Below, in pieces: positions 33,647 through 41,138 of a stretch of DNA of 64,000 nucleotides. The position numbers were made by a program, and so were the translations under genes. The stretch's first letter is position 1. Each line of letters begins with the position of its first letter. The notes under the pieces are model-generated. The model saw only the letters and a list, made by a program, of their open reading frames with translations. It ran no database searches and was not told the DNA's origin. Source of the stretch: Pseudomonas entomophila (GTDB lineage: Bacteria > Pseudomonadota > Gammaproteobacteria > Pseudomonadales > Pseudomonadaceae); assembly GCF_029193575.1 (NCBI RefSeq), contig NZ_JARGCS010000056.1, positions 1-64,000 on the forward strand, written 5' to 3'.

Positions 33647-34899
33647 AGCACGCCCTCGTGGAGCAACTTGGCGCCCGCCGGGTGGTGCGCCTCGCGCAGG
33701 AAGCTGTCGCCATTGCGCCGGTCGAGGCGGAACAGGGTATTGGTGACGTACACGTCGTCGCGCACGCCCACCACCTCGAGCACTTCGCTGACGCAGCGCC
33801 GGCCATCGGCCAGGCGGGTCAACTGGATGACCACGTCCAGCGCCGCGCAGATCATCTGCCGCAAGGTCTTCTCGGCCACCTGGCGGCCGGTCAGGCCAAC
33901 CAGGGTTTCCAGGCGCAGCAGGGCATCCTGGGCCGTGTTGGCATGCACCGTGCTCATCGAGCCGTCATGCCCGGTGTTCATCGCGGTGAGCACGTCGATC
34001 ACCTCGGCGCCGCGAATCTCGCCGAGCAGGATGCGATCCGGGCGCATGCGCAGGGCGTTGCGGATCAGTTCGCTGGCCTTGATCTCGCCGTGGCCCTCGG
34101 CGTTCGGCGGGCGGGTTTCCAGGCGCACCACGTGCGGGTGGTGCAGTTGCAGTTCGGCGACGTCCTCGATGGTCACCAGGCGCTCCTGCGGGGCGATCAT
34201 CTGGCTGAGGATGTTCAGCAAGGTGGTCTTGCCGGTACCGGTGCCGCCGCTGACCAGGACGTTGCAGCGCCGCCCCACGGCGCGCTCGAAGAAGTCGAAG
34301 ATCGGCTGGTCGATGGCCCGGGTGGCGAGCAAGTCGGCGCTCTTGAGCATGTCCTGGCGGAACTTGCGGATCGACAGGCACGGGCCGTCCAGTGCCACCG
34401 GCGGGATGATCGCGTTGACCCGGCTGCCATCGGGCAGGCGCGCGTCGACCATCGGCGACGATTCGTCCAGGCGCCGCCCGAGCGGCGCGAGGATGCGCTG
34501 CATCACCCGCTCCACATGGTGCGCGTCGATGAAGCGCAGGTCGGTCTGCTGCAACAGCCCGGCGCGTTCGACGAATACCCGGTATGGCCCGTTGACCAGG
34601 ATCTCGGTCACGCTGACATCGCGCAGCAGCACCTCCAGTGGGCCGAAGCCGGTGAGCTCGTCGACCAGTTCCTCGGCCAGGCGCTCCATCTCGTAGCGCG
34701 ACAGCGCCAGGCGCAGGCGGCCGACGTAGTCGCCGACCTGTTCGAGGATGAACTGCGCCAGCGCCGGGCGCGCGCCTTCGAGCAGGTTGCGCCCGGTGTC
34801 CTCGATGGCATCGATGACGAAGCGGTGCAACGCACGCTTGAGCGCCTGCGGGTCGCTGGCGGCGTGGCGCGCGCCGCCGAAGGGTTCGTCGCCGCTCAT
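33643..34899 (-). CDS. tadA: TadA/CpaF secretion ATPase
   Basis: 418-residue hexameric ATPase that powers Flp pilus assembly at the cytoplasmic face. Walker A GGTGTGKTT is at residues 218-226 (Lys224). The Asp box ERLVTIEDVAELQL and Walker B DRILLGEIRG follow, then the His box MNTGHDGSMSTVHANT. The N-terminal domain (TGFGPLEVLLRDVSVTEILVNG) is typical of CpaF. The start overlaps the tadZ stop by 4 bp. Confidence 0.96.
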   Translation of the reverse strand: MSGDEPFGGARHAASDPQALKRALHRFVIDAIEDTGRNLLEGARPALAQFILEQVGDYVGRLRLALSRYEMERLAEELVDELTGFGPLEVLLRDVSVTEILVNGPYRVFVERAGLLQQTDLRFIDAHHVERVMQRILAPLGRRLDESSPMVDARLPDGSRVNAIIPPVALDGPCLSIRKFRQDMLKSADLLATRAIDQPIFDFFERAVGRRCNVLVSGGTGTGKTTLLNILSQMIAPQERLVTIEDVAELQLHHPHVVRLETRPPNAEGHGEIKASELIRNALRMRPDRILLGEIRGAEVIDVLTAMNTGHDGSMSTVHANTAQDALLRLETLVGLTGRQVAEKTLRQMICAALDVVIQLTRLADGRRCVSEVLEVVGVRDDVYVTNTLFRLDRRNGDSFLREAHHPAGAKLLHEGVL

Positions 34900-36086
34900 T
34901 TGCTGCCCCACAGCCGGCGCAGCCAGGTGAAGGTCGGTGGCGCGAGGTTTTCCGAGCGCCGCGCCAGGCGCTCGCCGAGGCCTCGCAGGGCTTGGGTCAG
35001 GCCTTCGCGGGGGGCCAGTTCGAACAGGGTCAGGCCCTGGTTCTTGACGTTCAGGCGCACCTCGGGGCTGTACGGGATGACCTTGAGCAACGGCAACGCG
35101 TAGCGCTTGGCCAGGGCCTCGGCGTCGGGAGCGACATGGCGCAGGTAGCGGTCGACCAGCAGGCTGGCGTGCTCCAGCTTGATGCCGCGATCGCGCCACA
35201 GCTCCAGCACGTCGAGGTTGCGCCGGCAGTCGAGGATGTTCTGGTCGGTGTAGACGATCAGCTTGTCGCAGTGACTGACGACGGTGCGCAGCGCCTCGCT
35301 GTCGGCATGCCCGGTGAGGTTCACGACGATGTGCTGGAAGTGCTGGCGCAGGGCGCTGAGCAGCATGTACAGCTCAGCGGCGCTGGTCTGGGCCAGGGGC
35401 TCGTCGTTCTCGGCGTAGGCGAGGATGCGCAGCCCGCCCTTGTCACGGGTGAAGGCGCTGTCGATCAGGGTGGTGTCGAGCCGGCGCAGGTGGCGCAGGG
35501 CGTCACCGAAATGGAACGACGCCTCCAGCCCGAGCAGGGCCAGGCTGTCGCCGCGCGGCAGGCCAAGGTCGAGCAACAGGGTCTGCTGGCCGCTCTCTTG
35601 CACCACGCGCGCCAGGTGGGTGGTCAACAGCGCGCCATCGGCACCGCGCTGGGCGCCGTAGAGCACGGTCAGGCCACCCAGGCTGGGGTTGTTGGTCACC
35701 GCCGGCAGGCGCTTGCCCAGGCGCCGCACCAGCCCGGCCACCTCGCTGGCGCGTGAGCCGTAGGCCACGAAATCACGTGCACCGGCGCGCATGGCGTGCA
35801 GCACCAGCTGGTTGTCCATGCCATCGCCCAGGGCGACGATCGCCAGCATCGGCTTGGCCTCCAGCACGCCTTCGATCAGCGCGCATTGGCTCACCAGTTG
35901 CTCGCGGTCCAGGCCGATGAAGACCAGGTTGCTGAAGGTCACGTCGACCAATGCCAGCAGCTCGTCGAGGCTGCCGGCGCTGGCGCCGATCACCTGGCCC
36001 AAGGGCGTCAGGGCGCCCTGCAACCAGTGCAGGTCGTCCTCGTTGCGGGTAAGCGCCAGGTAGGTCTGGTTCAGGCTCTCGCTCAT
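34896..36086 (-). CDS. tadZ: TadZ/CpaE-like localisation protein
   Basis: 396 residues. The N-terminal third is receiver-like without a full acidic pocket. The C-terminal two thirds are MinD/ParA-like (LLLDLGLPRGDSLALL...HIVVNLTGHADSEAL...KLIVYTDQN). The P-loop region reads YGAQRGADGALLTTHLA and lacks the deviant Walker lysines, so ATP hydrolysis is doubtful. TadZ positions the Tad machine at the pole. It overlaps rcpA by 4 bp. Confidence 0.9.
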   Translation of the reverse strand: MSESLNQTYLALTRNEDDLHWLQGALTPLGQVIGASAGSLDELLALVDVTFSNLVFIGLDREQLVSQCALIEGVLEAKPMLAIVALGDGMDNQLVLHAMRAGARDFVAYGSRASEVAGLVRRLGKRLPAVTNNPSLGGLTVLYGAQRGADGALLTTHLARVVQESGQQTLLLDLGLPRGDSLALLGLEASFHFGDALRHLRRLDTTLIDSAFTRDKGGLRILAYAENDEPLAQTSAAELYMLLSALRQHFQHIVVNLTGHADSEALRTVVSHCDKLIVYTDQNILDCRRNLDVLELWRDRGIKLEHASLLVDRYLRHVAPDAEALAKRYALPLLKVIPYSPEVRLNVKNQGLTLFELAPREGLTQALRGLGERLARRSENLAPPTFTWLRRLWGSK

Positions 36087-37363
36087 CGTGATAACCCACT
36101 GCGGCCATTGAAGTTGCCGTTTTCCATGAAGAACAGGCGGCCCCAGCTGGGGTCGTAGGTGCGCAGGTCTTCACCGGGCAGCTCGGGCAAACGGGCGTTG
36201 GCGGCCAGCGGCTGGACCAGGTGCGGGGTGACGATCATCAGCAGTTCGGTTTCCTCGCGTACCAGCGACGATTGACGGAAGAACGCGCCGATCACCGGCA
36301 GGTTGCCAAGACCAGGGAACTTGTCCACCGCCGAACGGGTATTGCTGCTGATCAGCCCGCTGATGATGAAGCTCTCGCCATCGGCCAGGGAAATGCTGGT
36401 GTCGGTGCGACGCACGCTCAGACCAGGTACTGCGGTGCCAGCTATGTTCACCGCGTTAGTGAAGTCCAGTTCGCTGACTTCCGGTGCGACCTTCAGAGTG
36501 ATGCGATCACGGCTGATGACCGTGGGGGTCAGCGCCAGGCGCACACCGAACTCCTTGTACTCGATCGACACGTTGTCGCTACCGGCGCTGGGCACCGGGA
36601 TGGGGATCTCGCCGCCGGCCAGGAAGCTCGCGGTCAGGCCGCTGAGCACGGTGAGGCTGGGGCGTGCCAGGGTGTAGGCGAAACCGCTGTTCTCCAGGGC
36701 GTTGATCGCCGCAAGGAAACGGCTGCTGCCGCCGCCCCAGACGATGTTGAAGACGCCGTTGTCGAGGGGCATACCTGGACGCACATCGGCATAGCTCACC
36801 GGGTTGCTACTGGTCTGGATACCTGGCACGTGGTCAGGGCGCACAAAGGTGTTAGGCACAGTGCCCGGCGATCCGAACAGGGTATTGTTGGATCCCTTGA
36901 AGAACAGCCGCACCCCGGCTTCCTTGTACTTGCTGCGGCGCACTTCGACGAAGCGGATGTCGGCCTGCACCTGGGTCGGCAACGCGGCGTCCTGGGACGG
37001 CAGCAGCGCGGCCTCGGCCATGTCGACCGTGGCCCGGCCCTTGACGAACAGCATCGCCCGATGGGGTGCCGGCGCGCAGGCGGTCCACAGCATCAGCGTG
37101 GTATTGCCGGGACCGACGGCGGTCAGCAACACGGCGCGCTCGCCGCTGGCCTGCACATCGGCGACCTTCGGCTCGCCCACCGCCACCCGACTGATGGCCA
37201 AGGGCAGGCGTAGCTCCTGTTGCAGGCCCTGGTCCATTTCGATCACCGAGGGCAACTGGGCGACCGCCTCGCAGCCCTTGGCCGCCGCATGGGCCCGGGG
37301 CAGCAGCGCAGCCAGGGCCAGCGCGCAGCACACAAGAGTGAACATTCGCTCGGAACTACGCAT
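36083..37363 (-). CDS. rcpA: RcpA/CpaC outer-membrane secretin
   Basis: 426 residues with a signal peptide (ending AHA), a pilus-formation N-terminal domain (EMDQGLQQELRLPLAISRVAVGEPKVADV), and a C-terminal secretin domain (VLSGLTASFLAGGEIPIPVPSAGSDNVSIEYKEFGV with LALTPTVISRDRITL). It forms the outer-membrane channel for the pilus. It starts 18 bp after rcpC. Confidence 0.94.
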   Translation of the reverse strand: MRSSERMFTLVCCALALAALLPRAHAAAKGCEAVAQLPSVIEMDQGLQQELRLPLAISRVAVGEPKVADVQASGERAVLLTAVGPGNTTLMLWTACAPAPHRAMLFVKGRATVDMAEAALLPSQDAALPTQVQADIRFVEVRRSKYKEAGVRLFFKGSNNTLFGSPGTVPNTFVRPDHVPGIQTSSNPVSYADVRPGMPLDNGVFNIVWGGGSSRFLAAINALENSGFAYTLARPSLTVLSGLTASFLAGGEIPIPVPSAGSDNVSIEYKEFGVRLALTPTVISRDRITLKVAPEVSELDFTNAVNIAGTAVPGLSVRRTDTSISLADGESFIISGLISSNTRSAVDKFPGLGNLPVIGAFFRQSSLVREETELLMIVTPHLVQPLAANARLPELPGEDLRTYDPSWGRLFFMENGNFNGRSGLSR

Positions 37364-37381
37364 CGCGGCATCCTTGCTGGG

Positions 37382-38326
37382 TCAGGGGGTCTTGTTCGCG
37401 TCGTCAGCGCCCTTGGCGCCACGGATGATCTGCATGCCCGGCACGCTGCCGGCGGGCGCGGCCGTGGCCAGCGGTACCTGGGACAGCTGGCTGAAGCGGT
37501 AGAGGTCGCGGTTGGCGCTGTCCACCTGCGGGGTGGCGCTGGGGTCGGCCCAGTAGCGGGCCAGGCGCTGTTCATCGGCGCTGCGCACGGCCAGGCGCAG
37601 GGTGCCGGCCTGGGCCGCGAGCATCAGCCGGCTGGCCAGCGCCTCGGGCACCGCCAGGGCCACGGTGCGAGTGCCGCTGCCGCTGCCGATCATCGCCTGG
37701 TCACGACGGGCTTTGATTTCCTCGGGGGTCTGGGCCGGGCGGCCGTCGTTGGCCAGGCCCGTCTGCTCGCCGACGCTGAGCACGCGCAACGCCGGCACCA
37801 CGACCTGGGCGGAGGCCTGCGGATGGTTGTTTTCCTCGCGCAGGAACAGCAGCACATCGACGTAGTCGCCGGGGCGCAATTGCCCGGCAGCGCCGACCAC
37901 CTCGTCGACGCCCACGGCCACCGCTCGTTCATGCGGGCGGATCATCCGCGCCAGCGGCCCGCCCGCCTGGAAGCTCGACGCGTCCAGCCAGGTGCCCGCC
38001 GCCAAAGGGCGGTCGCTGCTGCGCCCGACGACCTGCTCGATGCGCTGGAAAGCGCTGGCCGGCACCACTTGCAGGCGCTCGACCACAACATCCTCTTCGC
38101 TCAACGGGGTATTGGCCGGCACCGCCTTGCGCAGCACCACGATGGGCGAGCCAGGTGGTGGAGCGGGAGGCGCAGGCGCCGGGGCGACGAGCGGTTGCTC
38201 GGCACTTGGCATGACCGGTGCCGGTGCTGGCGCAACTGGACGGCTGAGGGTCAGCCCCCAGTAGCCGGCAAGCAAGGCGGCGAACAGGAACAGGGCAGCC
38301 AGCATCATGGTCAAGCGACTGCTCAT
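37382..38326 (-). CDS. rcpC: RcpC/CpaB pilus assembly protein
   Basis: 314 residues: N-terminal TM anchor (LTMMLAALFLFAALLAGYWGLTL), a Pro/Ala-rich linker, then the SAF/CpaB domain (VVLRKAVPANTPLSEEDVVVERL...MIRPHERAVAVGVDEVVGAAGQLRPGDYVDVLL). It is a periplasmic partner of the secretin. ATG 38326 follows AGGGAGGGG. First gene of the rcpC-rcpA-tadZABCD operon, divergent from flp. Confidence 0.93.
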   Translation of the reverse strand: MSSRLTMMLAALFLFAALLAGYWGLTLSRPVAPAPAPVMPSAEQPLVAPAPAPPAPPPGSPIVVLRKAVPANTPLSEEDVVVERLQVVPASAFQRIEQVVGRSSDRPLAAGTWLDASSFQAGGPLARMIRPHERAVAVGVDEVVGAAGQLRPGDYVDVLLFLREENNHPQASAQVVVPALRVLSVGEQTGLANDGRPAQTPEEIKARRDQAMIGSGSGTRTVALAVPEALASRLMLAAQAGTLRLAVRSADEQRLARYWADPSATPQVDSANRDLYRFSQLSQVPLATAAPAGSVPGMQIIRGAKGADDANKTP

Positions 38327-38613
38327 GTCCGCCCCTCCCTGCACCCAAACGCGTGATGTCAAAAAGTAACTATTTCGCTATTGAACGGTAGCGCAGACAG
38401 CCTCGTTCGCCATGAGGGCGGTCGGCTTTTTTCAGCCGTAAATTTGACGCACTGAGAAAACAGTCACTTAGATAACCTGATTAAAACCAATACTTTATGA
38501 CTAACTCCTTTTTACATTTGCAGCTTGGCGCAGCTTGGCAATCCTGTGATGTCAAAGGGGTGTCACTTTGCCGCATCCCGAAACCGGCGCCGGTCGGCGC
38601 AAGGAGATGTGCC
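38327..38613. promoter_or_regulatory. divergent control region between rcpC and flp
   Basis: 287 bp, clearly AT-richer than the flanking genes. It holds two copies of GTGATGTCAAA (38353-38363 and 38546-38556), an exact tandem of GCAGCTTGGC (38520-38539), and the flp RBS AAGGAG (38601-38606). PprB, or the extra receiver protein via a partner, are candidate regulators; no site is proven. Confidence 0.6.
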
Positions 38614-38799
38614 ATGTTGCTGAAGATGTATTGCCATTGCGTGAGCTTCCTCAAACGCAAGGACGGCGCCTCGGGTATCGAGTACGCCGTGATCGCCGCG
38701 ATGGTCGCGGTGGCGCTGGCGGCGTTCGTCACCCCGATTTCCGCCGAGGTCACTGCCTTGATGACCAAGATCAAGACCGCCATCACCACCACCCCTTGA
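38614..38799 (+). CDS. flp: Flp-type IVb major pilin
   Basis: 61 residues. The prepilin leader MLLKMYCHCVSFLKRKDG is followed by the processed N-terminus ASGIEYAVIAAMVAVALAAFVTPI. The Glu-Tyr pair five residues after the cleavage glycine is diagnostic of Flp pilins and FppA substrates. AAGGAG lies 7 nt before ATG 38614. It is the structural subunit of the pilus built by the adjacent Tad genes. Confidence 0.94.
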   Translation: MLLKMYCHCVSFLKRKDGASGIEYAVIAAMVAVALAAFVTPISAEVTALMTKIKTAITTTP

Positions 38800-38847
38800 C
38801 CCTGCGCCGAACGCCCGCCCTGTGAAGCCCACGACCCGGAGCCGACC

Positions 38848-39255
38848 ATGCCGACCTCTTCCTTGCGCCAACAGATCCTATTGGTGGACGACGAGGAAGA
38901 GGCCCTGCTGGAATTGGCCGAGTTGCTGGAGAACGAAGGCTTCCAGTGCCACACCGCGACCTCGGTGAAACTGGCCCTGCATCACCTCACCCGCCACCCC
39001 GACGTGGCGCTGGTGATCACCGACCTGCGCATGCCCGAAGAGAGCGGCATCGGCCTGATCAAACGCCTGCGCGACCATACCGCCCGCCAGCACCTGCCAG
39101 TGATCGTGATGTCCGGGCATGCGGGGATGGACGATGTCAGCGACCTGTTGCGTCTGCAGGTGCTGGACCTGTTCCGCAAGCCGATCTACCACGCCCGGTT
39201 GCTGGAGACCCTGGACAACCTGTTTCCCAAGCCGTTGCTGCAGGTGGCCAAGTAA
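38848..39255 (+). CDS. stand-alone receiver-domain response regulator
   Basis: 135 residues that are one receiver domain with no output domain. The acidic pair is DDEEE at 14, phospho-acceptor Asp59 in LVITDLRMPEESG, and the lysine in LFRKPIY. It lies 48 bp after flp on the same strand, so it is probably co-transcribed with the pilin. I do not recall it in the P. aeruginosa tad locus. It could be a phosphate sink or partner for PprA, or act by protein contact on TadZ or the motor. Confidence 0.87.
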   Translation: MPTSSLRQQILLVDDEEEALLELAELLENEGFQCHTATSVKLALHHLTRHPDVALVITDLRMPEESGIGLIKRLRDHTARQHLPVIVMSGHAGMDDVSDLLRLQVLDLFRKPIYHARLLETLDNLFPKPLLQVAK

Positions 39256-39276
39256 CGAGGTGACCCTCACCCTGTA

Positions 39277-39299
39277 GAGCGGGCTTGCCCCGCGATAGG
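39277..39299. repeat. REP element after the receiver gene
   Basis: GAGCGGGCTTGCCCCGCGAT is a typical local REP arm, between the convergent receiver gene and the TpsB-like gene. Confidence 0.65.
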
Positions 39300-39335
39300 A
39301 ACATTGCGCCGGGAATACAACCCGCTGCCACACCG

Positions 39336-41006
39336 CTACAACTGATAACTGAAACTCACCGTGAACCTCGGCCGCCGATTCAGGCTGTCCAGCGCGATAT
39401 CCGACATCGGCTTGGCCACCTCCAAGGCAATGTTGTAATAGCGCGCATCACCGAAACGCACCCCCACCGCCGCCGACGAAAGCTTGGCCCTCTGCACGTC
39501 CAGCTCGTTGAACCAGGCCCGCGCCGCATCCAGCACCACGTAGGGCTGCATGACCTTGAGCCAGGCGCCATCGCGCTGGAAGCTGTAGTTCACTTCGTAG
39601 GCCAAGCCCCAGCCCTTGTCGCCGGAAGCCTGGTCGCTGGGGTAGCCGCGGCCGAAGTTCTGCCCGCCGAACACCGCGCGCTCGCTGTCGGGCAGGCTGT
39701 CGTTGCTCCAGTAAGCTGCTGCCGAAGCGACGCCCTGCCAGTGGTCGAGGAAGTTATCGCTTTGCGCCCCGGACAGACGCAGGCGCAGGAAGTCTAGGTC
39801 GTAGCCGGCGTTGGTGCGCGCACCAAAGTGATCGAGGCCCTGGTACACGCCGGCACTGAGGATCCGCAGCCGACGCGCCTCGGCCTTGCGCCAGTCGCCC
39901 TCGAACGACAGCGCACGCAGGTCGGTTTCGCTTTTCAGCTCCAACGGCAGGCCGACCACCTGGTAGTCGATGCGGTCGTTGACCGCATAGAAACGCCCCA
40001 CCACCTCCAGCCACTCGGTGGGGGATGCGATCAGCGGCTGGCTCAAGCCAATGGCGTAGCGCTCGTTCTCCCGGTGCTGGGTCAGGTCGATGCCGTTGTC
40101 CAGGCGGATGCGGGCTTTCGGGTCGCTGCGGTAGCGCGAAGCCGAGAGCAGCAGCTGGGTGCCCTCGTCATCGACGAACTGGCCATAGTCGAGGCGCCAG
40201 TAACGCTCCTTGTCCTCGCCCGGCGGCACCAGCACGCTGGCGCTGAGCTGTTCGGCGAAGCGGGTCTGGGCATTGCTGGTGGCGCCGAACAGCGCTTGCA
40301 GGTCGTCACGGTTGCCATCGCTGAGGTTCATGCTGGTGGTGAACGGCTTGCGCGAGGCCTGGGCGACCAGCCGGGTGGCGCCGTCGGTGGTGCCGGGGGG
40401 CGGCACCTGGGCCTGGAAGGTCACCCCAGGGATACGGCTGATCAGGCTGGTGTAGCGCTCGAAGGTCTTGCGGGTCAGCGGGCGCTCGGCCTTGAGCTTG
40501 GCCACCAGGCGGTCGAGGTAGGCGCGGGCCGGGCCGATGTCACCTTCGACCTGGTGATCGCGGATGTAGCCCTCCACCAGCACCACTCGCACGCGGCCAT
40601 CGGCGAAGTCCTGGGGCGGCAGGTAGGCATATGACAGCAGGTAGCCGTCCTGCTGGTAGCGCTGGGTCAAACGGCGGGTGACGTCGATCAGCTCGGCCAG
40701 GGTGACCTTGCGGTTGAGCAGGGGGCGGTAGTGATCGCGCAGGTCGCTCAGCGGGTACACCGTGCCGCCCTCGAAACGCACCTTGCGCACCTGCACCTCG
40801 GTGCTCATCAACAGCGGCGGCTGCTGCGGGGTGGCCAGTGGCGGCACCTGCAGGCCGGGCGCGCTGGGGCGATAGGCATCCATGGGCAGGTTCGGGGTGG
40901 GCAGGCGGCGTTCGGTTTCGTTGCTGTTGAGGAAACTCGGCAGGGGTTCGGCACGGGCCACGCAGGCCCAGGACAGCACCAGCATCGTCACGACCAGTGG
41001 ACGCAT
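39336..41006 (-). CDS. TpsB-family outer-membrane transporter (ShlB/FhaC/HecB type)
   Basis: 556 residues. The signal peptide ends CVARA; a Pro-rich linker is followed by POTRA domains (VRKVRFEGGTVYPLSDLRDHYRPLLNRKVTLAELIDVTRRL and the next to about 205), then a 16-strand-type barrel from about 215 ending FTVSFSYQL with a terminal aromatic-Leu. Barrel motif FGGQNFGRGY is near residue 465. Such proteins export large TpsA adhesins. No TpsA with a TPS domain is nearby; the gene upstream is the Gly-rich heptad lipoprotein. Confidence 0.9.
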   Translation of the reverse strand: MRPLVVTMLVLSWACVARAEPLPSFLNSNETERRLPTPNLPMDAYRPSAPGLQVPPLATPQQPPLLMSTEVQVRKVRFEGGTVYPLSDLRDHYRPLLNRKVTLAELIDVTRRLTQRYQQDGYLLSYAYLPPQDFADGRVRVVLVEGYIRDHQVEGDIGPARAYLDRLVAKLKAERPLTRKTFERYTSLISRIPGVTFQAQVPPPGTTDGATRLVAQASRKPFTTSMNLSDGNRDDLQALFGATSNAQTRFAEQLSASVLVPPGEDKERYWRLDYGQFVDDEGTQLLLSASRYRSDPKARIRLDNGIDLTQHRENERYAIGLSQPLIASPTEWLEVVGRFYAVNDRIDYQVVGLPLELKSETDLRALSFEGDWRKAEARRLRILSAGVYQGLDHFGARTNAGYDLDFLRLRLSGAQSDNFLDHWQGVASAAAYWSNDSLPDSERAVFGGQNFGRGYPSDQASGDKGWGLAYEVNYSFQRDGAWLKVMQPYVVLDAARAWFNELDVQRAKLSSAAVGVRFGDARYYNIALEVAKPMSDIALDSLNRRPRFTVSFSYQL

Positions 41007-41064
41007 TCGGACACTCCATGATCCGGGGGTTAGGTGCCCGCCGCTGTCAAACAGGCTGGGGGAC

Positions 41065-41101
41065 CTGTAGGCGCGGGCTTGCCCCGCGATGAGGCGGGGC
41101 C
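41065..41101. repeat. REP element between the TpsB gene and the heptad-repeat lipoprotein gene
   Basis: The stretch contains GCGCGGGCTTGCCCCGCGAT and is flanked by complementary short GC arms. It splits the two minus-strand genes, so any co-transcription passes through it. Confidence 0.65.
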
Positions 41102-41138
41102 TGCTACAAGCGTAGGTGCTTGCCGCAGGCCCGTCGAC

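Noticed and set aside
38520..38541. Possible sigma-54 promoter upstream of flp (TGGCGC then TGGCA)
   Set aside because: The -12 element reads TGGCA rather than TTGCA. The resemblance comes from the exact tandem GCAGCTTGGC repeat, which is the simpler description.
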